From: Planctomycetaceae bacterium
GTDB lineage: Bacteria > Planctomycetota > Planctomycetia > Planctomycetales > Planctomycetaceae
Direction: 5' to 3'
Assembly (NCBI GenBank): GCA_003503535.1
Contig: DOCI01000207.1
Coordinates: forward strand, 559 to 5,857
Length of the DNA stretch: 5,299 nucleotides
Of the stretch, positions 1 through 4,933 are shown one piece after another. How positions within the stretch are numbered: the first letter of the stretch is position 1; each line of letters starts with the position of its first letter. A program made the position numbers and the translations under genes. Below the pieces are notes generated by a model that saw nothing but the letters and a program-made list of their open reading frames with translations, was not told where the DNA came from and searched no databases.

Positions 1-32
1 GTTGGGTTACGCGTTCCGCTAACCCAACCTAC
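1..32 (-). repeat. REP-type palindromic repeat, copy 1
   Basis: A 9-bp perfect stem (GTTGGGTTA, 1-9, with TAACCCAAC, 20-28) encloses a GC-rich loop and is followed by CTAC. It differs from the copy at 1917-1948 at one base (position 15, T against A). In the minus orientation it reads GTAGGTTGGGTTAG and onward, the same polarity as the plus-strand copy at 1847. It is probably the right half of an inverted pair whose left half lies outside the window. Such units are typical of dispersed REP/REPIN families mobilised by RAYT transposases; no such transposase is visible here. Confidence 0.8.
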
Positions 33-114
33 GGATTCTATTTATTCGCATAATCGTTAAATCTTTCCCAAATTGCCTTAAGTATCAGCTGAAATGAGTC
101 GACATTAACGATAA

Positions 115-143
115 TTGACATACTTTTGATTGACCCCTCGCAT
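115..143 (+). promoter_or_regulatory. candidate promoter for the small acidic protein gene
   Basis: A perfect -35 hexamer, TTGACA (115-120), is followed after 17 bases by TCGCAT (138-143), which matches only three of six positions of a -10 box. A transcript starting near 150 would carry a leader of about 100 bases containing the two hairpins at 163-181 and 188-217. The -35 match and the spacing support the call; the poor -10 box keeps confidence low. Confidence 0.35.
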
Positions 144-162
144 CTTTTCCAAATGCATAACT

Positions 163-181
163 TCACTCGCTTTACGAGTGA
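163..181 (+). promoter_or_regulatory. leader hairpin 1
   Basis: TCACTCG (163-169) pairs perfectly with CGAGTGA (175-181) around the 5-base loop CTTTA. It lies between the candidate promoter and the start of the gene at 250. No run of T follows, so it does not look like an intrinsic terminator. Its role is unknown. Confidence 0.45.
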
Positions 182-187
182 TATTGA

Positions 188-217
188 AAATCAGTCTGTA
201 AGTAAGCAGGCTGATTT
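188..217 (+). promoter_or_regulatory. leader hairpin 2 (11-bp stem)
   Basis: AAATCAGTCTG (188-198) pairs with CAGGCTGATTT (207-217) around the loop TAAGTAAG, giving 11 pairs of which one is T-G. It begins six bases after hairpin 1 and ends 18 bases before the ribosome binding site at 236-241. A structured leader of this kind could affect translation or RNA stability. No T-run follows, so termination is unlikely. It does not match any riboswitch I recognise. Confidence 0.5.
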
Positions 218-249
218 CACTGAGCTTCCAATAACAGGGAGTGGTCAAA

Positions 250-591
250 ATGAGTCAGATTGGATTTACCGGTACCAGTTTTCCGTTGATCGCCAGTTCG
301 GTCAGCGGCGGTCAGCAGAATCGTCCGGGACAGAATGAAGCGACGAAAGCTCAGGCAGGACAAGACTTTAAGGATTCGCTGAATGCTTTGACTTCCCGTC
401 AGTGTGAGGATGTCGGCGAAGCCACACTCGAAAGTGATCGTGATGCCGACGGCCGCGATGCTCCACACGAGCATCACGAACCAGCTGATCCCCATGAAGA
501 AGCAAGGGCTAATCTGGATCGGCTGAAAGCCGAGAAACGTACGCCGAATACTGATCAAATGGTCGGCCAGTTTCTAGACCTGGATATTTAG
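250..591 (+). CDS. small acidic, probably disordered protein with an SDRDADGR motif
   Basis: Encodes 113 residues of unknown function. The ATG at 250 is chosen because AGGGAG (236-241) sits 8 bases upstream; an in-frame GTG at 241 overlaps that site and is less likely. The N-terminal third is rich in Gly, Ser and Gln. The middle carries SDRDADGRD (62-70), followed by a His/Glu/Pro-rich stretch (71-85, with HEHHEP) and a charged, probably helical segment (83-98). The chain ends in FLDLDI. There is no signal peptide, membrane segment or recognisable enzyme motif. From memory, planctomycete genomes encode small hypothetical proteins with a similar DRDADGR core and a terminal LDL motif; that likeness is recollection, not a search. 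It lies 176 bases upstream of mreB on the same strand, so a shared transcript is possible but unproven. Confidence 0.7.
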   Translation: MSQIGFTGTSFPLIASSVSGGQQNRPGQNEATKAQAGQDFKDSLNALTSRQCEDVGEATLESDRDADGRDAPHEHHEPADPHEEARANLDRLKAEKRTPNTDQMVGQFLDLDI

Positions 592-767
592 TGAGAGGCG
601 AGTGGCCAGTCTCACGTGTTCTCTTCTCTATGTAACGTATTCCCCCATGTGTTCCGCCTTCCTCCTTCAACCTTCCCCCTTCCCCAACTCGCTCTTGCTG
701 TAAATGCTGTATTGGAAGTACATTCCGACGGTTCTTGTCTGGATGACCTTTTACAGTCGGCACTTTC
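591..767 (+). other. gap upstream of mreB: small hairpin and pyrimidine-rich tract
   Basis: A weak 6-bp hairpin (GTGAGA 591-596 with TCTCAC 610-615) overlaps the stop codon of the preceding gene and could be a poor terminator. A strongly pyrimidine-biased tract follows at about 656-686. I see no convincing -35/-10 pair. The 20 bases before the mreB ATG contain no Shine-Dalgarno-like sequence. Confidence 0.4.
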
Positions 768-1817
768 ATGCTGCGGCACTTCGATAGCTGGATATCCCCG
801 GGTTTGGGGATCGACCTCGGCACTGCGAATACTTTGATCGCAGTTCTGGGGAGCGGTATTGTTGTGAATGAACCGTCGGTCGTCGCGCTGGCTCGGGATT
901 CCCGTCGCATTCTGGGGCGAGGCACAGCGGTTGGCAAACTGGCTCGCCAGATGCTGGGGCGCACTCCAGATACCATTTCTGCAGTCCGGCCACTTTCTGA
1001 AGGCGTAATTACCGACTTCAAACTCTGTGAAGCGATGCTCAAATATTTTGTCCGCAAGGCGACTGGCGGCAAGCATTTATTACGACCGAAAACAGTCATC
1101 GCAGTTCCTGGCCGAATATCGCCCGTTGAAAAGCGAGCGGTTTTTCACAGTGCTGAGCGTTCGGGAGCGGGCAAAGTTTATTTGATTGAAGAGGCCCGAG
1201 CCGCCGCGATTGGAGCGGGCATGCCGATTTCTGAGCCGATCGCCTCGATGATTTGCGACCTGGGCGGCGGAACGACTGAAGCAGCTGTGCTCAGTCTGGG
1301 AGATATTGTTGTCAGTAAATCTTCGCGGGTAGCCGGGGAGCATTTTGATCATGCGATTGTCGAATATCTGCGTCGTCAGTACTCGCTGAAAATCGGATTA
1401 CAAACCGCAGAGCGAGTCAAAATGGAACTTGGTTCTGCCTGGAGACTACCGCAGGAAGATGCTCTCGAAGTCCGTGGGCTCGATCTGGTCAGCGGTGTGC
1501 CTCGAAAAGCAATTGTGACCAGCGAAGAAATCCGCGAAGTTCTTGTCCGCATCCTTGAAGAAATTGCTGCCTGCCTGAGAGAGACAATCGAGCAGTGTCC
1601 ACCCGAGTTGATTTCAGATCTGGCTCAAACCGGAGTTGTACTCACCGGAGGCGGAGCCTTGTTGCGGGGAGTGGATCAGTACCTCAGTGAGTTTCTGGGA
1701 ATTCCCGTTCGTATCGATGACGATCCCACAACGACTGCCGCCCGCGGCACGGCGATTTGCCTGGAACATCTTAGCCAATGGAAACATGTGTTGATGTCGG
1801 ACAGCGGGAATTTGTAA
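768..1817 (+). CDS. mreB: rod shape-determining protein MreB (bacterial actin)
   Basis: Encodes 349 residues, the usual MreB length (E. coli 347). MreB is an ATP-binding actin homologue that forms membrane-attached filaments and directs the wall-synthesis complex. Visible signatures are phosphate loop 1, GIDLGTANTLI (14-24); NEPSVVAL (34-41); QMLGRTP (61-67) with RPLSEGVITDF (74-84); phosphate loop 2, CDLGGGTTEAAV (163-174); AERVKMELGSA (214-224); EQCPPEL (275-281); and the adenosine loop VLTGGGALLRG (291-301). The N-terminus MLRHFDSWIS resembles the membrane-binding start of other MreBs. The ATG at 768 is the only plausible start because an in-frame TGA lies at 744, yet no Shine-Dalgarno site precedes it. 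One odd feature is the segment around the expected catalytic Glu, which reads IEEARAAAIGAG (140-151) where most MreBs have EEPMAAAIGAG. mreC and mreD lie downstream, separated from mreB by a REP pair. Confidence 0.96.
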   Translation: MLRHFDSWISPGLGIDLGTANTLIAVLGSGIVVNEPSVVALARDSRRILGRGTAVGKLARQMLGRTPDTISAVRPLSEGVITDFKLCEAMLKYFVRKATGGKHLLRPKTVIAVPGRISPVEKRAVFHSAERSGAGKVYLIEEARAAAIGAGMPISEPIASMICDLGGGTTEAAVLSLGDIVVSKSSRVAGEHFDHAIVEYLRRQYSLKIGLQTAERVKMELGSAWRLPQEDALEVRGLDLVSGVPRKAIVTSEEIREVLVRILEEIAACLRETIEQCPPELISDLAQTGVVLTGGGALLRGVDQYLSEFLGIPVRIDDDPTTTAARGTAICLEHLSQWKHVLMSDSGNL

Positions 1818-1846
1818 ACAGGAAAAGTCTCTCTGAAACAGTAGTA

Positions 1847-1876
1847 GTAGGTCGGGTTAGCGAAGCGTAACCCAAC
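1847..1876 (+). repeat. REP-type palindromic repeat, copy 2
   Basis: A 30-base unit beginning GTAGGTCGGGTTAG and ending GTAACCCAAC. The arms GGGTTA and TAACCC pair around a GC-rich loop. It is two bases shorter than copies 1 and 3 in the loop and has C for T in GGTCGGG, so it is the more diverged half of the pair with the unit at 1917-1948. Confidence 0.8.
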
Positions 1877-1916
1877 AAATGCGGTGAAGTTACTTCGGAA
1901 AATAGAGATCCATTAC

Positions 1917-1948
1917 GTTGGGTTACGCGTACCGCTAACCCAACCTAC
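1917..1948 (-). repeat. REP-type palindromic repeat, copy 3
   Basis: A 32-base unit with the perfect 9-bp stem GTTGGGTTA (1917-1925) and TAACCCAAC (1936-1944), followed by CTAC. It is identical to the copy at 1-32 except for one loop base (A at 1931). Near identity between copies 1.9 kb apart indicates recent spread or ongoing homogenisation. Confidence 0.8.
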
Positions 1949-1982
1949 AGTCTGATGTGATTTCCATTTGGCGTCTAATTCC

Positions 1983-1999
1983 GTCAGGCACAACCTGAC
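1983..1999 (+). promoter_or_regulatory. short hairpin or dyad upstream of mreC
   Basis: GTCAGG (1983-1988) and CCTGAC (1994-1999) form a perfect 6-bp dyad around CACAA, ending 34 bases before the mreC ATG. A -10-like TCTAAT (1974-1979) lies just upstream but has no good -35 partner. The dyad could be an operator or a leader hairpin; it could also be chance. Confidence 0.25.
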
Positions 2000-2033
2000 C
2001 GACACATTCTGAAAACCTCTAAGATTTTCCTTC

Positions 2034-2975
2034 ATGAATCATCGTGACCAGACCAGAGCGATTCTTATACTAACCAGCTGGATGCTGCTCGGTTGTGTTG
2101 CTGCTGTGCTGCCGGAAGTTCAGCGAGTCGAAATCCGCCGACAACTGCGAGATGGGTTTGCCCCTGTTGCCCGTTTTGCTGCAACATTACCAGTCGAAAC
2201 ATTTCTGAGCAATTTTCGAGGCAGGGCTGCGACCTCGACCAGTGAAAAGAATGAAGAGGTCTCAGAAAGCCATGAAGAACTTTCACGGTTGGAACGACAG
2301 GTTCTCGCATTGAAATCGTTGTTGAATGATAAAAACCAGAAGTTGCCGGCTGAGACTTCTCAGAGTCTGTTTCAACCTCGATTGATTGAAGCTCGCCGCA
2401 TGAGTGGATCGCTCGAAGAACGTTGGAGATCAGGCGAATGGGTCGATGCGGGGACCTCCCACAACGTCCGGGAACAAGACTGGATTCTCAAAGCCGAGCA
2501 GCCATTGCTCGATTTGGGAGCGGATGCAAAAATTCATCCCGACGATCTGGTTCTGGCTGGGAGAGCCATCGTCGGACAGGTCTCTGCGGTGGGCCGCTGG
2601 AGCAGCGCATACCGATCTATCACTCATCCCGAGTTTCGCTGTCCTGTTCAGATTTTGAAAACGGACAAGTCATCGCAGTCCGAACAGATACCTGCCGGGA
2701 GTCTGCACGGGACCGGAGCAGAATTATGTGAGTTGAAATATGTCGAAAACACAGCTCCGATCAGCCAGGGTGATTATGTGGTGCTGAACGATCCTGAACA
2801 AACCTGGGAACAACCCTTGGTTCTGGGGCGTGTTGTTCGAGCGGAAGTGAAAACGAACAGTCCGTTCTGGGAGATTGATGTCGAGCCGATTACCGAAGCA
2901 GAAAGTTCGCGGCAAGTTCTGATTCTCTCTCAGCAAATTTCCCCCGAACGCATTGCAGCAATGCCTAAAGAGTAA
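2034..2975 (+). CDS. mreC: rod shape-determining protein MreC
   Basis: Encodes 313 residues, within the MreC range (B. subtilis 290, E. coli 367). MreC is a bitopic protein whose periplasmic part scaffolds the elongation wall-synthesis complex. Sequence features are a short cytoplasmic start, one membrane helix (9-26, AILILTSWMLLGCVAAVL), a basic stretch (31-39), a predicted coiled coil (about 68-102, including ELSRLERQVLALKSLL), then the double beta-barrel domain (about 117-298). Matches to the family in that domain are DLVLAGRAIVGQVSAVG (171-187), SITHPEFRCPVQI (195-207), GTGAELCELKYV (226-237), ISQGDYVVLND (243-253) and LVLGRVVRAEV (262-272). An in-frame TGA at 2010 makes the ATG at 2034 the only sensible start, but no Shine-Dalgarno site precedes it. 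The assignment rests on architecture and spaced motifs; overall divergence is high. The mreD start follows 12 bases after the stop. Confidence 0.88.
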   Translation: MNHRDQTRAILILTSWMLLGCVAAVLPEVQRVEIRRQLRDGFAPVARFAATLPVETFLSNFRGRAATSTSEKNEEVSESHEELSRLERQVLALKSLLNDKNQKLPAETSQSLFQPRLIEARRMSGSLEERWRSGEWVDAGTSHNVREQDWILKAEQPLLDLGADAKIHPDDLVLAGRAIVGQVSAVGRWSSAYRSITHPEFRCPVQILKTDKSSQSEQIPAGSLHGTGAELCELKYVENTAPISQGDYVVLNDPEQTWEQPLVLGRVVRAEVKTNSPFWEIDVEPITEAESSRQVLILSQQISPERIAAMPKE

Positions 2976-2987
2976 TTGGAGACTGGA

Positions 2988-3515
2988 ATGAAAATCATAC
3001 TCAATCTGCTGACTCCGATTCTCCTACTGATGGTTGTCACGATGTTCGCACTGACGTTATTCACAGGACGAGCCGAGTCATCACTGCAAAATAGCGGCCT
3101 GCTCTTAATTGTCTTGACAACTCTCAGTCTGACATGCTCTGCGACCTTGACTGCACTGGCGTTTGTCTGTGTTGGGCTGGCGGGGGAAGGACTTGGGCAT
3201 TTTCCGCTGGGAACAATGATGGTCGCAACATCAGCGACTGCGTTAGTGAGTGTGAACTTGTCAAGAATTCGTTCTGTGTACTGGGTGTGGCGGGGATTAG
3301 GAAGTGTGATTCTGGCGAATACACTGTGGATCCTGATTTGCCACCTGACGAGTTTGATTCGTGTGGAACAGTCGCACTCTTCAGGAGCTGAATTGTTTGA
3401 AGCCGGACAGGCAGTCCTGATCACTGGAGCAATATGGTTGTTACTCTCAATACTGTATGCCGGAATTCTCTCTTTGTTTCGTCCCGTTCCCAAGGGATCG
3501 TTTCAATTTGAGTAA
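2988..3515 (+). CDS. mreD: MreD-like rod shape-determining membrane protein
   Basis: Encodes 175 residues, close to E. coli MreD (162). It is almost wholly hydrophobic, with about five membrane helices near 4-25, 37-63, 72-90, 103-125 and 141-164. The segment GLAGEGLGHFPLGTMM (63-78) fits the MreD pattern of Gly, an acidic residue, then PLG in the middle of the protein. The ATG at 2988 is chosen because GGAG (2978-2981) lies 6 bases upstream; an in-frame TTG at 2976 directly abuts the mreC stop and has no such site. MreD is thought to bridge MreC and the RodA/PBP2 synthase in the inner membrane. Sequence identity to known MreD is weak, so the call rests mostly on topology, size and position directly after mreC. 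Confidence 0.75.
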   Translation: MKIILNLLTPILLLMVVTMFALTLFTGRAESSLQNSGLLLIVLTTLSLTCSATLTALAFVCVGLAGEGLGHFPLGTMMVATSATALVSVNLSRIRSVYWVWRGLGSVILANTLWILICHLTSLIRVEQSHSSGAELFEAGQAVLITGAIWLLLSILYAGILSLFRPVPKGSFQFE

Positions 3516-3516
3516 A

Positions 3517-3542
3517 TGCTGGGGTTTCGCAAAACTCCAGCA
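3517..3542 (+). terminator. hairpin after mreD, possible terminator
   Basis: TGCTGGGGTTT (3517-3527) pairs with AAACTCCAGCA (3532-3542) around CGCA, with one G-T pair out of eleven. It starts one base after the mreD stop codon, the position expected for the end of the mreCD transcript. The sequence that follows is A/T-rich but has no T-run, so it may work as a 3' stabiliser rather than as an intrinsic terminator. Confidence 0.45.
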
Positions 3543-3577
3543 ATTAATAAAGAGAGTGATGACAGAGTTAAACATCT

Positions 3578-3600
3578 TAACCCGAAGCGTCAGCGAGGGG
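3578..3600 (+). repeat. 23-bp inverted repeat, left arm
   Basis: Begins TAACCCGAAGCGTCAG and ends GCGAGGGG. It is the exact reverse complement of 3762-3784 over 23 bases. The arms differ in sequence from the GTAGGTTGGG repeats elsewhere in the window, so this is a second repeat family. Confidence 0.85.
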
Positions 3601-3761
3601 ACGGCTAACGATTAGCAATTCTGTTAAACTCTAATATTCAAATCGTGTATGCCATTTCATGAAAAAAGCTGGTCAGCGTGGCTAAAACATTGATTGATAC
3701 TCCACTTCGTTGCCCACGGTCTTCATGGACAAGATGCAGCTAATTATGAATTCCAACCTGG

Positions 3762-3784
3762 CCCCTCGCTGACGCTTCGGGTTA
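3762..3784 (-). repeat. 23-bp inverted repeat, right arm
   Basis: Begins CCCCTCGCTGACG and ends CTTCGGGTTA. It is the perfect inverse of 3578-3600 with a 161-base core between. It ends seven bases before the hairpin at 3791-3816. Confidence 0.85.
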
Positions 3785-3790
3785 TGATTT

Positions 3791-3816
3791 CGCTGGAGTT
3801 TAATTATTCTCCAGCG
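3791..3816 (-). terminator. hairpin beyond the original SRAP stop, possible terminator
   Basis: CGCTGGAG (3791-3798) pairs perfectly with CTCCAGCG (3809-3816) around a 10-base A/T-rich loop. On the minus strand it lies six bases after the second TGA (3822-3824) of the SRAP reading frame, where a transcript end would be expected if the gene originally ended there. No T-run follows. It shares the GCTGGAG / CTCCAGC core with the hairpin after mreD. Confidence 0.35.
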
Positions 3817-3821
3817 TGTGC

Positions 3822-3923
3822 TCACTTTTCAGGAGCACGCTCATGAGACATGCGATCAGCAGGGAAGGGTTGCATCAGGTTTTCGAGAGATTCCCGTTCG
3901 ACCAAATCGGGACTGAGCCAGCG
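3822..3923 (-). pseudogene. detached C-terminal part of the SRAP gene, beyond an in-frame TGA
   Basis: Reading on in the same frame after the TGA at 3924-3926 gives 33 codons before a second TGA at 3822-3824. The peptide starts RWLSPDLVE, continues RESLENLMQPFPADRM and ends APEK. This is what SRAP proteins carry after their RMPVIL motif: a W-L-x-P segment, a helix, then a P-[FY]-P-A segment. With it, the protein would be 210 residues, close to the usual size of about 220. The region therefore looks like genuine former coding sequence cut off by one nonsense change, for example CGA or TGG to TGA, unless the TGA is a sequencing error or is read through. Confidence 0.75.
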
Positions 3924-4454
3924 TCAGATTGCGTCCTGATCTTCAAGAATGACGGGCATCCTTTTCTTAGGATGATAGATCTCCACCAGACTGTTTGCAT
4001 CGGTTGTCACAATCGTGCAGGACTCGATTGTCTCGTTGCCATCGGGCGATTGCCAATGCTCCCATAATCCAGCCAGGCATAGGAATTCTGCGTCTGTTCG
4101 GTAAAACAGTTGACCGCCCTCAAAGAAGTTGGTCGCTGGAATCACACAACGACGTCGCTTGAATGCCTCGCGATAGGTCGGTTTCTCATGAATCGTTTCA
4201 CTGCGGGCATTGAAGGTCATCCGCTGGAACGCCTTCGCCGTTTTCTGACGAGTATTCGGCTTCCACCAGAATGGTAGCAAGCCCCATTGCAGACTGACCA
4301 ACTCACGCTCGCCGGAGCGGTTCAGGCGAATCGCCGGGATGGAAGATAACGGAAAGAAACTGCCATGTGGATCGCCCTGAGTTCGATTGATCACGACCTC
4401 CAACCAGTCGATCAGGTCGGTTGTGTTCAAAGAAGCATTAAAGGTATGACACAT
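3924..4454 (-). CDS. SRAP (HMCES/YedK-type) abasic-site protein, C-terminus cut by a TGA
   Basis: Encodes 176 residues of an SRAP-domain protein. The family cross-links its Cys2 to abasic sites in single-stranded DNA, shielding them until repair. The expected active-site residues are present: Cys2, NARSE (82-86), Glu112 in NFFEGG, and His161 in YHPKKRMPVIL. Other family marks are WGLLPFW (57-63), REAFKRRRCVIPA (95-107), AGLWEHW (128-134) and TTDAN (150-154). The ATG at 4454 is fixed by the need for Cys at position 2 once Met is removed; no Shine-Dalgarno site is visible. Two features are odd. The start reads MCHTF rather than MCGR[YF], and the GFYEW motif has become NFFEGG, so this is a divergent branch. 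The frame also ends at a TGA just after RMPVILEDQDAI, while SRAP-like sequence continues to 3822. All catalytic residues precede the stop, so partial function cannot be excluded. It converges on mreD. Confidence 0.88.
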   Translation of the reverse strand: MCHTFNASLNTTDLIDWLEVVINRTQGDPHGSFFPLSSIPAIRLNRSGERELVSLQWGLLPFWWKPNTRQKTAKAFQRMTFNARSETIHEKPTYREAFKRRRCVIPATNFFEGGQLFYRTDAEFLCLAGLWEHWQSPDGNETIESCTIVTTDANSLVEIYHPKKRMPVILEDQDAI

Positions 4455-4502
4455 GGCGAATGATCAGGAATGAGACGGAATGTATTCTTTCTCCGAAACG
4501 AA

Positions 4503-4532
4503 GAAAGGCCACGGAAAAATCCGTGGCCTTTC
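4503..4532 (-). terminator. intrinsic terminator of the pilin gene
   Basis: GAAAGGCCACGG (4503-4514) and CCGTGGCCTTTC (4521-4532) form a perfect 12-bp stem around a 6-base loop. On the minus strand it lies 32 bases after the pilin stop codon and is followed by a T-rich stretch (TTCGTTTCGG), fitting an intrinsic terminator. It separates the pilin gene from the SRAP gene, which starts 48 bases further on, so the SRAP gene probably has its own promoter in that short gap. Confidence 0.8.
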
Positions 4533-4564
4533 AGTTTAACAAATCATCCCGAAGCGGGAATCAT

Positions 4565-4906
4565 TTAGAGTCGTTTCGGACCTTCGTTCACAGGAACATC
4601 GCAGGCAATGTCGCACTGATCGTTATCGCAATCATCAGTCTGATCCACGAAAACAGAACCGCGAGTGTAAGCTGCAATACCATTCCCACCACCGCCACCG
4701 AAGCTCTTCTCTTTTGAGAATCCGGTGTAGAGGTACGACTGATTCAAACTACCGATGGCATCGCCAACATCGTTCAGTTCAGCAACTACGGCGTGCTGAA
4801 TTGAGCTTAAGCCGACGATCAAACCGATGACCAGAATCGTGGCAATGAGCACCAGTTCTGCAGAGACGATGAAACCCGCCTCATCATTGAGTAATGCTTT
4901 TAGCAT
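4565..4906 (-). CDS. Flp-like type IV pilin family protein
   Basis: Encodes 113 residues. The N-terminus MLKALLNDEAG looks like the short leader of Flp/Tad prepilins, with possible cleavage after Gly11. A single hydrophobic helix follows (12-36, FIVSAELVL then IATILVIGLIVGLSSI). Glu17 falls at +6 of the mature chain rather than the usual +5. After a helix (about 39-56) come a five-Gly run (70-74) and an acidic Cys-containing tail, DDCDNDQCDIAC (91-102), with Cys at 93, 98 and 102. The ATG at 4906 is preferred because AAAGG (4916-4920 on the minus strand) lies 9 bases upstream. An ATG at 4933 would add MLKKKRSPE but has no ribosome site. Similar small DEAGFIVSAELVL proteins are, from memory, common in planctomycetes and often annotated only as hypothetical or Flp-family. 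No Tad assembly genes are visible here. It could be a minor pilin or a pseudopilin-like surface protein. Confidence 0.75.
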   Translation of the reverse strand: MLKALLNDEAGFIVSAELVLIATILVIGLIVGLSSIQHAVVAELNDVGDAIGSLNQSYLYTGFSKEKSFGGGGGNGIAAYTRGSVFVDQTDDCDNDQCDIACDVPVNEGPKRL

Positions 4907-4933
4907 TTCAGGGGACCTTTTCTTTTTTAACAT

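Larger units (their letters stand above)
1847..1948. repeat. REPIN-like inverted pair of REP units between mreB and mreC
   Basis: Copy 2 (plus orientation) and copy 3 (minus orientation) face each other across a 40-base spacer, so the whole 102-base unit can fold into one long hairpin or two small ones. This is the REPIN arrangement described for REP families mobilised by RAYT transposases. It starts 30 bases after the mreB stop and ends 85 bases before the mreC start. Transcribed as RNA, it could stabilise the mreB message or reduce read-through into mreC. Confidence 0.7.
3517..3816. repeat. nested inverted-repeat element in the mreD-SRAP gap
   Basis: The gene-free stretch between mreD and the SRAP gene is symmetrical. 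AAACTCCAGC (3532-3541) is the exact inverse of GCTGGAGTTT (3792-3801). Inside these lies a perfect 23-bp inverted pair, 3578-3600 and 3762-3784. The 161-base core (3601-3761) has a small hairpin (GCTAA 3604-3608, TTAGC 3612-3616) and the palindrome TTTCATGAAA (about 3655-3664), but no plausible gene. This may be a non-autonomous mobile element, a REPIN-like unit with a long core, or a structured RNA. Confidence 0.5.

Noticed and set aside
509..1099. Long minus-strand open frame opposite the small gene and the mreB start
   Set aside because: It overlaps strongly supported mreB coding sequence, has no family resemblance and has Arg/Ser/Pro-rich shadow composition.
1847..1948. CRISPR-like array
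   Set aside because: There are only two units, in opposite orientation and each self-palindromic, with no regular spacers or cas genes.
2930..3493. 187-codon minus-strand open frame opposite mreD
   Set aside because: It is antisense to a membrane protein with a proper ribosome site and operon position; its own composition is shadow-like and no motif is seen.
3601..3761. Small protein gene within the inverted-repeat core
   Set aside because: All frames are broken by early stops and no start with a ribosome site was found.
3924..3926. TGA read as selenocysteine
   Set aside because: SRAP proteins have no redox residue here, and a simple nonsense change in an otherwise normal C-terminal segment is the simpler account.
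3816..4067. Plus-strand open frame across the end of the SRAP gene
   Set aside because: It is antisense to conserved SRAP codons and has no ribosome site or recognisable domain.
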